From assembly GCF_014161445.1 (NCBI RefSeq), contig NZ_JABBXA010000020.1:1-64000 (forward strand): 64,000 nt of DNA, given 5' to 3'. Both the position numbers and the translations under genes were made by a program. The notes beneath the pieces were generated by a model. It saw only the letters and a program-made list of their open reading frames with translations, was not told where the DNA came from and did not search any database. Positions 34,319 through 45,106 of this stretch are shown in pieces (within the stretch, counting starts at the first letter, position 1; each line of letters opens with the position of its first letter). The stretch is from Microbispora sp. H13382. GTDB lineage: Bacteria > Actinomycetota > Actinomycetes > Streptosporangiales > Streptosporangiaceae.

Positions 34319-36544
34319 CTAACGACCGCCGATGGGGATCTCGAACCAGACGGCCTTGCCCTCGCGGGTCGGGCGGGAGCCCCAGCGTCGTGCCAGCTGG
34401 TCGACGAGGTAGAGGCCGCGGCCGCCCTCGTCGTTCTCCCCCGCGCTGCGGATGCGGGGCAGGCGAAGGTCCTGGTCGAAGACCTCGACCCAGACCGACT
34501 CCGCGCCCCTGCGCAGCCGCAGGGTGAACTCCTTGTCGCCCGCGATCTCCTCTTCGAAGCCCGGCACGTCCCACGACTCGTCGAACGGCAGCGGCGGCCC
34601 GTCGAGCACCAGCTCGCGGCGCGGCACGCTGGCGCTTGCGGCGTGCAGGACCACGTTGGTCACGACCTCGGAGACGAGCAGGCAGGCCAGCTCCGCGCGT
34701 TCCTCGGGCACCTGCCATACGGCGAAGGCCTCGGACGCCATGCGCCGCGCCTCGCTCACCATGATCGGCTGGGCCGGGAACGTCCGCTCCTGGGACTGCA
34801 GCTCCGTGCCGGCCGCGCGGACGACGAGGATGGCCATGTCGTCGTCGATCTCGCCGGGGACGGCCACCGTGGCCAGGTCGGCGATACGCTCGACGGACTC
34901 CCCCGACGCCTTGGCCAGCTTCTCGCACAGGATGCCCAGCGCCTCGTCGTCGTCGGGCGCACTCGAGGCGGAGTCGCGCGGCGGCCTGCGGTCGACCAGG
35001 CCGTCGGTGTAGAGGAGCAGGGTCGCGCCGGGGGGCAGGACCTTCGTCTCCTCCTTGTAGACCAGGTCGGCGTGCACGCCCTTGGCCCGCACCCCAAGGG
35101 GCTGGCCGACCTCGTTGATCTCCAGGTCCTCGACCTCGCCGTCCACCATCAGCAGCGGCGGCGCGTGCCCGGCGTTGGCGAACGACAGCTGCCTCGACCA
35201 CGCGTCGTACACCATGTATTGGCAGGTGACGATCGGCGGGTTGGTGATGTCGGCGCCGAAGTCGTCGTGCTCCGGCGCGGCCACCACCCGGGTCCACTCG
35301 TCCAGTCGGGCGAGGATGTCGGCCGGCGGCTTGTCGTCCTGTGCGAAGGCCCGCAACGCGGCCCTGAGCTGGCCCATGACCGCCGCCGCCTTGGCCCCCC
35401 GGCCCTCGACGTCGCCGATCACGATGCCGACGCGACCGGCCGACAGCGGGATCACGTCGTACCAGTCGCCGCCCACCTGGGTCTGGATGCCCTGGCCATG
35501 CGAGGCGAGCGGGGCGGCCGGGTAGTAGCGGACGGCGATCTCCAGGCCGTCCAGCGTGGGCAACTGGCGCGGGAGCAGGTGCTTCTGGAACGACTCCGCG
35601 GTGTGCCGCTCCTCTTCGAACAGCAGCGCGTTGTCGACGGCGAGCGCGACGCGGGTGGCGATGGCGCCGACGAAGTCGCGGTCGAAGGTGTCGTAGTGGG
35701 GCGAGCGCCGGTTCGTGAGGTTCGACATGCCGAGGTACATCAGGCCGAGCGTCTCGCCGCGCACGCACAGCGGGGCGACGATGGCCGAGGTCATCCCGAT
35801 CTCACCGCACAGCCGGGCCGCGCCCTCGCTCGTCGCCGGGTAGCTGACCTGGGAGAAGTCCTCGATCAGGATCGTCTCCTGGCGGCGCAGCGCGCTCTCG
35901 GCGTAGTGCCCCAGCGGGTACCTGATCTCCGCGCCCACCGGCCGCCAGGTGTCCGGCGGCGGCGTCCAGCCGTTCACGTGGGTGGAGACCTTGCGCACCA
36001 GGCGGTCGCCCTCGACCAGTTCGATGAAGCAGTGGTCGGCGAACTGCGGGACGAGCATCTCGGCGACCCGGTCGAGCGTCTCCTCGACGTACAGGGAGCC
36101 GGCGAGCCGCTCGCCGATCCGCTCCAGCAGGCCGAAGCGGTCCTTCTCACGCTCGTTGCTGCGCATCGCCTCGCGCGCGGTGATCACGATGCCGCTCACC
36201 GAGCCGGAGGGGTGCCGCAGCGGCACCGCCTGCGCGCGCACGTAGATCATCGTGCCGTCGCCGCGGGCCACGTCGAACGTGCCCTCCCACACGTTGCCGC
36301 GCAGCACGTGCTTGGCCAGTTCGGCCGCGAGCGGATGGTCCTTCTCCGTGATCCCGAGGGTGAGCAGCGACTCCTTGCCCGGAGACGCGCCCACGCGGCC
36401 GAACAGCTGCTCGGCGAAGGGATTCCAGTACAGGACGTTGCTGAAGCGGTCGGTCACGACCACGGCCATCTCCGCGTGGTCGAGAACGGATCCGGCGGAA
36501 AGGTGGTCGTCGGCGTCCTGTGACAGATCTCCCCATCGCCTCAT
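34319..36544 (-). CDS. Multidomain PP2C (RsbU-type) phosphatase with PAS, GAF and HATPase domains
   Basis: 741 residues from an ATG at 36544 with AAGGGA upstream. Domains in order: PAS (about 25-130, AVVVTDRFSNVLYWNPFAE), GAF (about 145-310), SpoIIE/PP2C (about 330-565, with GGDWYDVIPLSAGRVGIVIGDVEGRG carrying the metal Asp residues, quoted by its ends, and LLLYTDGLVDRR) and a C-terminal HATPase_c domain of the RsbW type (about 590-735, with EVVTNVVLHA and DEGGRGLYLVDQLA). Such proteins act on STAS anti-anti-sigma factors in stress or development signalling; the STAS gene at 47970 is a candidate partner but is distant. Confidence 0.9.
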   Translation of the reverse strand: MRRWGDLSQDADDHLSAGSVLDHAEMAVVVTDRFSNVLYWNPFAEQLFGRVGASPGKESLLTLGITEKDHPLAAELAKHVLRGNVWEGTFDVARGDGTMIYVRAQAVPLRHPSGSVSGIVITAREAMRSNEREKDRFGLLERIGERLAGSLYVEETLDRVAEMLVPQFADHCFIELVEGDRLVRKVSTHVNGWTPPPDTWRPVGAEIRYPLGHYAESALRRQETILIEDFSQVSYPATSEGAARLCGEIGMTSAIVAPLCVRGETLGLMYLGMSNLTNRRSPHYDTFDRDFVGAIATRVALAVDNALLFEEERHTAESFQKHLLPRQLPTLDGLEIAVRYYPAAPLASHGQGIQTQVGGDWYDVIPLSAGRVGIVIGDVEGRGAKAAAVMGQLRAALRAFAQDDKPPADILARLDEWTRVVAAPEHDDFGADITNPPIVTCQYMVYDAWSRQLSFANAGHAPPLLMVDGEVEDLEINEVGQPLGVRAKGVHADLVYKEETKVLPPGATLLLYTDGLVDRRPPRDSASSAPDDDEALGILCEKLAKASGESVERIADLATVAVPGEIDDDMAILVVRAAGTELQSQERTFPAQPIMVSEARRMASEAFAVWQVPEERAELACLLVSEVVTNVVLHAASASVPRRELVLDGPPLPFDESWDVPGFEEEIAGDKEFTLRLRRGAESVWVEVFDQDLRLPRIRSAGENDEGGRGLYLVDQLARRWGSRPTREGKAVWFEIPIGGR

Positions 36545-36664
36545 GCCACGACCGTCCCTTGACGAGGTGGGTTCGCTATGCCGGGCACGGGCGCTCCTGC
36601 GAAGGCTGGGTCGCGAGAAATGAAAGGACTCCCTAGGGGATTCAACCAGGCACAACTCATTCCG

Positions 36665-37369
36665 TCATCGTCTGGTGACAAAAACGTGTGAGGCGACGTC
36701 CCTCGGAAGATCCGCGGTCGTGGTCCCCACCTCACCATCAGCTGTCACCGTTACACCGTTGTCGCTCGCCGCGAGCGTCACCTCGCGTCCGGGTTGTATC
36801 CCAACTTGCTTGAGTTTAAGCATCAGGGCCGGGTCGCTTTGCACTTGTTCGCTGATTCGGCGCACTACAACGGGCACGGGGGCCGGTCCCGCGAGGGTCA
36901 CCATGGGTGACACCATCTCATCTCCGGTCGAACCGGGCTGCGGCACCCCCAGCTCGTCGAGACCCGGAATCGGGTTGCCGTGCGGGCATACCCGAGGGTT
37001 CTTCAGAAGGTTCACGAGCCGGGTCTCCACCGACTCCGACATGACGTGCTCCCACCGGCACGCCTCGATGTGGACCTCTTCCCACGGCATGCCGATCACC
37101 TGGGTCAGCAGGCACTCGGCGAGGCGGTGCTTGCGCATGACGCGGATGGCCAGCGTGCGCCCCAGTTCGGTCATGCTGAGGTGCCTGTCCCCCTCAACCT
37201 TCACCAGCCCGTCGCGCTCCATGCGCGCCACCGTCTGGCTGACAGTCGGGCCACTCTGCTGCAGGCGCTCGGCGATGCGCGCGCGGAGCGGCACGATGCC
37301 TTCCTCTTCGAGCTCGAAGATCGTCCGGAGATACATCTCCGTCGTGTCGATCAGGCCGTGTGCGGTCAA
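36665..37369 (-). CDS. ideR: Iron-dependent repressor, DtxR/IdeR family
   Basis: 234 residues, full length. The N-terminal winged helix (LIDTTEMYLRTIFELEEEG, SGPTVSQTVARMERDGLV) matches IdeR/DmdR closely, and the metal-site residues are seen in the dimerisation domain (RKHRLAECLL, EEVHIEACRWEHVMSE with Cys, Glu and His). A C-terminal SH3-like domain (about residues 145-234) is present. With Fe(II) it would repress siderophore and iron-uptake genes. Monocistronic and divergent from udgX. Confidence 0.95.
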   Translation of the reverse strand: MTAHGLIDTTEMYLRTIFELEEEGIVPLRARIAERLQQSGPTVSQTVARMERDGLVKVEGDRHLSMTELGRTLAIRVMRKHRLAECLLTQVIGMPWEEVHIEACRWEHVMSESVETRLVNLLKNPRVCPHGNPIPGLDELGVPQPGSTGDEMVSPMVTLAGPAPVPVVVRRISEQVQSDPALMLKLKQVGIQPGREVTLAASDNGVTVTADGEVGTTTADLPRDVASHVFVTRR

Positions 37370-37447
37370 GGCTCCTCCAGTCCTTGTTAATCGATGCTAC
37401 GACCTCCCCCGCGTTCGCAGCCGACCCTATTGGGGAAGCGACCCAGG

Positions 37448-38059
37448 ATGGGAAACATCGGGGCGCAGCGATTCCTTCCGGGCGAGATCAGCCTGCCCGC
37501 TCTCAGGGAGGCCGCGCGCCACTGCGAGGGCTGTGATCTCTACCGTGCCGCCACCCAGACGGTTTTCGGCGAGGGCGTTCCCGCTGCGCGTTTCATGCTG
37601 GTCGGCGAGCAGCCGGGCGACCAGGAGGACCGTGAGGGCGTGCCGTTCGTCGGGCCCGCGGGGCGCCTGCTCGACAAGGCGCTCGAGGAGGCCGGCATCG
37701 AGCGCGAGGCGGTGTACGTGACCAACGCGGTCAAGCACTTCAAGTACGAGCCGCGCGGCAAACGCCGGATCCACCAGAAGCCCACGGTGGGAGAGATCAA
37801 CGCCTGCCGGCCCTGGCTGGAGGCCGAGATGAGCCTGGTGGACCCGGAGGTGACCGTGGTGCTGGGAGCCACCGCCGCCCGTGCCCTGCTGGGCCCGGAC
37901 TTCCGCGTCACCAGGCATCGGGGAGAGCCGGTCCCCCGGCGCGAGGGGGCCTACTACGTGGCGACGATCCACCCCTCGGCGATCCTGCGCTCGCCCGACC
38001 GGGACGAGGCCTACTCCGGCTTCCTCACCGATCTCAAGGTCGCGGCCGGGCTGCTCTGA
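37448..38059 (+). CDS. udgX: UdgX-type uracil-DNA glycosylase (uracil cross-linking)
   Basis: 203 residues from the ATG at 37448. The family-4-like core is complete: LVGEQPGDQED (motif A), YVTNAVKHFKYEP, and ATIHPSAILR. The UdgX-specific R-loop GKRRIHQKP is present with its His at residue 109, the residue that in Mycobacterium smegmatis UdgX forms a covalent bond to the abasic sugar after uracil removal. CEGC and one further Cys (INAC) are candidates for the iron-sulfur cluster; a fourth Cys is not visible. An open frame reaching 37394 exists but lacks a better start. Confidence 0.92.
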   Translation: MGNIGAQRFLPGEISLPALREAARHCEGCDLYRAATQTVFGEGVPAARFMLVGEQPGDQEDREGVPFVGPAGRLLDKALEEAGIEREAVYVTNAVKHFKYEPRGKRRIHQKPTVGEINACRPWLEAEMSLVDPEVTVVLGATAARALLGPDFRVTRHRGEPVPRREGAYYVATIHPSAILRSPDRDEAYSGFLTDLKVAAGLL

Positions 38060-38076
38060 TCGGCCGGGGCGGGACC

Positions 38077-38748
38077 TCAGGGGGCGAGGCGCTCCAGCGT
38101 CCAGGCCGCGCCGGTCCGCCGGTAGCGGAGCCGGTCGTGCATGCGGTCGGTCTGGCCCTGCCAGAACTCGACCTCCGCGGGCGCCACCCGGAAGCCGCCC
38201 CAGAAGTCCGGCAGCGGCGGGTCCTGCGGCCAGCGGGCGGCCAGCTCCCGGAACCTGGCGTCGAGTTGCTCCCTCGACTCCACGACCGCCGACTGGCGGG
38301 AGGCCCACGCGCCGATGCGGGAGCCGTACGGGCGAGAGTGGAAGTAGGCGGCGCTGTCCTCGCGCGGGAGCCGTACGACGGGGCCCTCCACGCGGACCTG
38401 CCGCCTGATGGGATGCCACGGGAACAGCAGGCAGGCACGCGGGTTCTCACCGAGGTCGCGGCCCTTGCGAGACTCGTAGTTGGTGAAGAAGACGAAACCG
38501 CGCTCGTCGAACCCCTTGAGGAGGACGGTGCGGGCAGAGGGACGGCCACCGGCGGAGCTGGTGGCGACGACCATGGCGTTCGGTTCCGGCAGGCCCGCGG
38601 CGACGGCGTCCGCGAACCACAGCGCGAACTGCGTCACCGGGTCGGCGGCCATGCCGGACTCGATCAGGGGCTCACCTTCGTAACTGTGCCGGAGCCCGGG
38701 GAGGTGCGATGCGCTGTCCACGGAAAGGTATTCTCGCGTGTTCGGCAT
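38077..38748 (-). CDS. pdxH: Pyridoxamine 5'-phosphate oxidase
   Basis: 223 residues. Signature FMN/PLP segments: ARTVLLKGFDERGFVFFTNYESRKG, quoted by its ends, ACLLFPWHPIRRQVRVEG, SRPYGSRIGAWASRQS and the C-terminal VEFWQGQTDRMHDRLRYRR. It oxidises pyridoxamine or pyridoxine phosphate to PLP, the cofactor used by the aminotransferases encoded nearby (10364, 40229). Convergent with udgX. Confidence 0.95.
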   Translation of the reverse strand: MPNTREYLSVDSASHLPGLRHSYEGEPLIESGMAADPVTQFALWFADAVAAGLPEPNAMVVATSSAGGRPSARTVLLKGFDERGFVFFTNYESRKGRDLGENPRACLLFPWHPIRRQVRVEGPVVRLPREDSAAYFHSRPYGSRIGAWASRQSAVVESREQLDARFRELAARWPQDPPLPDFWGGFRVAPAEVEFWQGQTDRMHDRLRYRRTGAAWTLERLAP

Positions 38749-38891
38749 ACGTCTCGAGCGGTGGCCCCCACCAGGGAGAACCCCGTTCGGTAGGGCCGGG
38801 GGCGCGACAGTCGGGCGCTGAGGGTTAAATTGACCCGCCGGTATCTCGACATCAAGGCTCTGGACTTCACAAGAGAGGGAGGCGGCCGAGA

Positions 38892-41341
<2,450 letters not shown>

Positions 41342-41351
41342 CGTTTCACAG

Positions 41352-41374
41352 GCGGCCGCCTCTCCGGCGGCCGC
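41352..41374 (+). terminator. Terminator after serC
   Basis: GCGGCCGCC, 5-base loop, GGCGGCCGC, 11 bases past the serC stop. Confidence 0.75.
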
Positions 41375-41490
41375 ACGTTCTCGCCGACGGTCCCCGGGCC
41401 GTCGGCTTTTCGTTTTTCCGGTCCTGTAACGGTGTGCGGCGCTCCGTCCAAGCAGGGATGTGTTCTGTCACACGACCGAGGGGGGCGCCG

Positions 41491-42057
41491 GTGCGCCGTG
41501 AAAAGACGGGTCCGGCGGGCTTCGCCCGTGATCCCGACGCATTCGAAGCCTTCTACCGGCGGCATGTCGACGCCGTGACGCGGTTCCTGTCCAGGCGGGT
41601 GGACGATCCGCACGCCGTCGCCGATCTGACGGCGGAGGTGTTCCTCGCCGTGCTGGACTCCGCGCACACCTACCGTCCGGACAGGGGCAGCGAGATCGCC
41701 TGGCTGTACGGCGTGGCGCGCAACACGGTGCTGGCACAGCGCCGCCGTGCGGCGCGGGAGTTACGCGCCACCAGCAGGATCGCCGGCCGCCGTCTGCTCG
41801 ACGCCGACGACATCGCCCGCCTGGAGGAACGCGTCGACGCCGAATCGCCGGCCCGCCTGGCGCTGGAGGCGATGGCCGATCTGCCGGACGGCGACCGCGC
41901 GCTGCTGGAACTCGTGGCCGTGGACGGGCTCAGTCCCGCCGAGGCCGCCGCCGCGCTCGGCATCAGGCAGGGCACCGCCCGGGTCAGGCTGCACCGCGCC
42001 CGGCGGCAGGTCCAGCGCTTCCCCGGAGTCATGGAACTGATCGGAGGAACGAAGTGA
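41491..42057 (+). CDS. ECF-type RNA polymerase sigma factor
   Basis: 188 residues from a GTG at 41491 behind GAGGGGGG. Region 2 (AFEAFYRRHVDAVTRFLSRRVDD, by its ends, and VADLTAEVFLAV) and region 4 (LPDGDRALLELVAVDGLSPAE, ALGIRQGTARVRLHRARRQV by parts) are present. The downstream gene starts with a GTG overlapping its TGA (GTGA) and is presumably the anti-sigma partner. Confidence 0.9.
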   Translation: MRREKTGPAGFARDPDAFEAFYRRHVDAVTRFLSRRVDDPHAVADLTAEVFLAVLDSAHTYRPDRGSEIAWLYGVARNTVLAQRRRAARELRATSRIAGRRLLDADDIARLEERVDAESPARLALEAMADLPDGDRALLELVAVDGLSPAEAAAALGIRQGTARVRLHRARRQVQRFPGVMELIGGTK

Positions 42058-42746
42058 ACCACACTTTCGAGGACAGGCTCCTCGCCGAACTCAAGGCGGA
42101 GATCGTGGCCCGGGAGGCACGGACGCACGCGCCGGCCGTGCGCCGGTTCGCCCGGCCCCGGTTCGCCCGGCCCCGGTTCCTGGCCGGCGCCGCGATCGCC
42201 GCCGCCGCCGCGGCCGTCGCCGTGCCGCTCGTGGTTGGCCAGCAGACCCCGGCGTACGCGCTGACGAAGAACCCGGACGGATCGATCAACCTCAAGATCA
42301 ACGAGTTCAGGGACCCGGACCAGGTCGAGCGGGACCTGGCGAAGATGGGCGTTCCCGCCGACATCACCTATCTGCCGCTGGGCAAGAAATGCGCCGACGG
42401 GCGGGCCCCGTTCGTGGCGGGCGACGACGCCTCTTTCACGAAGGAGGAGATGGAGAGCGACGATCCGGCGGTACGGGCGCGCGTCCGCCGGGTGATGGAG
42501 AACCTGGCGTCGAGCAAGGCGATCCGGCCGGAAAACGGCATCACCATCCACCCCGATTTCATCGGGCCGGGGCGGATCGTAATGATCGAGATCAACGAGA
42601 ACCCGCTGCAACGGAACGCCAGGCGTCCCGGAGTCGCCTGGCAGTTCTCCGGCCGGCTGACCGACGGGCCCGTGAAGCCCTGCCGGGTCGTCGACGACCC
42701 CACGGCGTTCGAGGTCGGGACCGCCACCCCGCCTCCGGGCTCCTGA
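42054..42746 (+). CDS. Putative anti-sigma/secreted-domain membrane protein
   Basis: 230 residues. Short inner segment (about 1-40) containing an exact duplicated RFARP pair, one membrane helix (about 42-62, Ala-rich), and an outside domain that starts YALTKNPDGSINLKINEF and includes a Cys pair (KKCADG, KPCRVV). Overlap with the sigma gene and topology suggest a regulatory partner; no zinc-binding anti-sigma motif is present. The YAL-KNPDGS-I motif is common in actinomycete proteins of this kind, whose function is not known. Confidence 0.7.
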   Translation: MNHTFEDRLLAELKAEIVAREARTHAPAVRRFARPRFARPRFLAGAAIAAAAAAVAVPLVVGQQTPAYALTKNPDGSINLKINEFRDPDQVERDLAKMGVPADITYLPLGKKCADGRAPFVAGDDASFTKEEMESDDPAVRARVRRVMENLASSKAIRPENGITIHPDFIGPGRIVMIEINENPLQRNARRPGVAWQFSGRLTDGPVKPCRVVDDPTAFEVGTATPPPGS

Positions 42747-42758
42747 GCCGTTCGCGGG

Positions 42759-43412
42759 TCAGGTCGTCACGGTCTTGCGGCGGCGCAGCAGCCAGGCGGC
42801 GATCACGCCGCCGATGAGGCCGAACAGGTGGCCCTGCCAGGAGACGCCCGGCTGGGTGGGCAGGGCGCCCCACAGGATCGAGTAGTAGAGCACGGCGACC
42901 ACGACGCCGAGGACGATGTCGAGGGCCCGGCGGTCGAACAGCCCCCGGGCCACGACGTAGCCGAAATATCCGAAGACGAGGCCGCTCGCGCCGATCGTCA
43001 GCGTGTCCGGCGGGCTGGTGAACCACACGCCCAGCCCGCTGACCAGGATGATGACCAGGCTCGCCGCGAGGAACCTGCCGATCCCCCGGATGGCGGCCAG
43101 GAACCCCAGGATGAGCAGCGGCAGCGAGTTCGCCATCAGGTGCCCGAACCCGGCGTGCAGGAACGGTGCGAACAGGATCCCGGGCAGGCCGTCCGGCTCA
43201 TGGGCGACGATGCCGTACCTGTCGAGCCGTCCGTTCTCCACGTAGTCCACGATCTCGATGGCCCACATCACCGAGACGAGCACGATCATCAGAATCGCGC
43301 TGCCGAGGGCGCCGGTGAGCAGCGCGGACGTCCGCTCCCGCATCGACCTGCCCACCGGGGGCAGCCCGGGCCCGGAATCACTCATGGCTTCACCGTACGC
43401 AGTCCCGCTCAC
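42759..43412 (-). CDS. Rhomboid family intramembrane serine protease
   Basis: 217 residues with about six membrane helices. Catalytic Ser in TIGASGLVFGYFG, catalytic His in SWQGHLFGLIGG, and the conserved HAGFGHLMANSLPLLIL (His/Asn of the oxyanion region). It would cut transmembrane substrates within the bilayer. Translation may begin at Met10 (43385). Divergent from the TetR gene. Confidence 0.92.
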   Translation of the reverse strand: MSGTAYGEAMSDSGPGLPPVGRSMRERTSALLTGALGSAILMIVLVSVMWAIEIVDYVENGRLDRYGIVAHEPDGLPGILFAPFLHAGFGHLMANSLPLLILGFLAAIRGIGRFLAASLVIILVSGLGVWFTSPPDTLTIGASGLVFGYFGYVVARGLFDRRALDIVLGVVVAVLYYSILWGALPTQPGVSWQGHLFGLIGGVIAAWLLRRRKTVTT

Positions 43413-43479
43413 GAACGAGCGGACTGCCCGGATACGCGGGGATCATGCCGACGGGTTGCCGAGAGGGGCGAACGGACTG

Positions 43480-43504
43480 TATTAATAAATGAACAGGCAT
43501 TTAT
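43480..43504 (+). promoter_or_regulatory. Promoter and operator of the TetR-SDR operon
   Basis: A perfect 7-base inverted repeat ATAAATG (43485-43491) / CATTTAT (43498-43504) with a 6-base spacer overlaps a putative -10 TATTAA (43480-43485), itself 18 bases after TTGCCG. It is a conspicuous AT-rich island and lies just before the TetR start, the usual place for an autoregulatory operator. Confidence 0.7.
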
Positions 43505-43520
43505 AAAAGAGGAGGGGCCG

Positions 43521-44123
43521 GTGGCGGGACGCCCGCGAGGAGTGGAGGATTCGGTGATTCTGCGCGCGGCCGCCGAGGTGATCGGCCGGGTGGGTCCCGC
43601 GGGGCTGACCCTCGCCGCCGTCGCCGACGAGGTGGGGCTCGTCCCCGGCACTCTCGTGCAGCGGTTCGGGTCCAAGCGCGGTCTGCTGGTGGCGCTGGCG
43701 AGGCAGTCGGCGCATGAGGCCGAGGCGCACCACGAGCGGCTGCGGCAGGGGCGTCCCTCCCCGTTGGAGGCGCTGCTGGCGCTGGCCGAGGAGTCGATGG
43801 CTCTCATGGACACGCCGGAGCGTTTCGCCAACCACCTGGCGTTCCTCTGCATGGACCTCACCGATCCGCAACTGCACGAGCATGCCCTGGCCATGCACGA
43901 GGCGCAGCGAAGGGCGATCCTGGCCCTGCTGGACGAGGCGGTGGCCGAGGGAGAGCTCCGCGCCGGCGCCGACACCGCCGCGTTGGCCGAGTCCGTCCAA
44001 TCGCTGATCGCCGGCACCGGTCTGACGTGGGCCCTCGACCGGCGGGGCACGCTGCCGGAGCGGCTCCGGCGGGCGGTGACCGCGCTCCTTTCGCCCCACA
44101 TCCCTTCCAAGGAGACGTCATGA
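43521..44123 (+). CDS. TetR family transcriptional regulator
   Basis: 200 residues from a GTG at 43521 preceded by AGAGGAGGGG. The HTH spans about residues 12-56 (ILRAAAEVIGRVGPAGLTLAAVADEV, by its ends, LVPGTLVQRFGSKRGLLVAL). The ligand domain shows no informative motif. It overlaps the SDR gene by four bases (ATGA), so both form an operon under the upstream palindrome. An upstream in-frame extension is antisense to the rhomboid gene and discarded. Confidence 0.92.
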   Translation: MAGRPRGVEDSVILRAAAEVIGRVGPAGLTLAAVADEVGLVPGTLVQRFGSKRGLLVALARQSAHEAEAHHERLRQGRPSPLEALLALAEESMALMDTPERFANHLAFLCMDLTDPQLHEHALAMHEAQRRAILALLDEAVAEGELRAGADTAALAESVQSLIAGTGLTWALDRRGTLPERLRRAVTALLSPHIPSKETS

Positions 44124-45028
44124 ACGACAGCCGGCCGCTCGCCGGGAAGGTCGCCCTCGTCGCGGGAGGCACGAGGGGCGGCGGGCGCGGCATCGCCGTC
44201 GAACTCGGGGCCGCAGGCGCGACGGTCTACGTCACCGGCCGCAGCAGCGCGGCCGGCCGTTCCGACCTGGACCGTCCCGAGACCATCGAGGAGAGCGCCG
44301 CCCGCGTCACCGCGGCCGGCGGCACCGGCATCGCCGTACGCACCGACCACAGCGACCCCGGGGAGGTCCGCGCCCTGGTCGAGCGGATCGCCACCGAGCA
44401 GGACGGGCGGCTCGACGTCCTGGTCAACTCCGTGTGGGGCGGCGACGCGCTGACCGACTGGGCGCATCCCCTGTGGGAGCAGGACCTCGACTCCGGCCTG
44501 CGGCTGCTGCGCCGGGCGGTGGAGACGCACATCGTCACCAGCCGGTTCGCGCTTCCGCTGATGGTCGCCCGCCGGAGCGGACTGGTCGTGGAGGTCACCG
44601 ACGGCAACACCGCCAGGTATCGCGGCTCGTTCTTCTACGACGTCGCCAAGTCCACCGTGATCCGTCTCGCCGTCGCCCAGGCGGCGGAGCTGAAGCCGTA
44701 CGGCGTGGCGGCCGTCGCCGTCACCCCGGGTTTCCTGCGGTCGGAGGCGATGCTGGAGCACTTCGGCGTGACCGAGGACAACTGGCGGGACGCGGTGGCG
44801 AAGGACCCGCACTTCGCCCACTCGGAGACGCCGGCCTACCTGGGCCGGGCGGTGGCCGCCCTGGCCGCCGACCCCGGCGTGATGGCCAAGACCGGACGCG
44901 CCCTGGCCACCTGGGGGCTGTACGAGGAGTACGGCTTCACCGACGCGGACGGCACCCAACCGGACTTCGCCGCGCACTGGGCGAACGTCCTGGAGGAGGA
45001 GTACGGCCCCCTCGGCGACCCGCTCTGA
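44120..45028 (+). CDS. Short-chain dehydrogenase/reductase
   Basis: 302 residues from an ATG at 44120 with AAGGAG upstream. Cofactor motif is a variant, AGGTRGGGRGIAVEL, with an extra Gly; the Arg after it and TGRSS suggest NADP(H). Active-site YDVAK is present (FFYDVAKS), the Ser position is Thr/Asp-rich (VEVTDGN). Substrate unknown; co-regulated with the TetR gene, hence probably a detoxification or catabolic reductase. Confidence 0.88.
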   Translation: MNDSRPLAGKVALVAGGTRGGGRGIAVELGAAGATVYVTGRSSAAGRSDLDRPETIEESAARVTAAGGTGIAVRTDHSDPGEVRALVERIATEQDGRLDVLVNSVWGGDALTDWAHPLWEQDLDSGLRLLRRAVETHIVTSRFALPLMVARRSGLVVEVTDGNTARYRGSFFYDVAKSTVIRLAVAQAAELKPYGVAAVAVTPGFLRSEAMLEHFGVTEDNWRDAVAKDPHFAHSETPAYLGRAVAALAADPGVMAKTGRALATWGLYEEYGFTDADGTQPDFAAHWANVLEEEYGPLGDPL

Positions 45029-45106
45029 CGCCTCGCTCGCGCCCGCGGGAGGCGAGAGCGAGGCCGCCGAGCACCTCGTGACGGGCGCAGCCGTCCGCCG
45101 GCCTTG

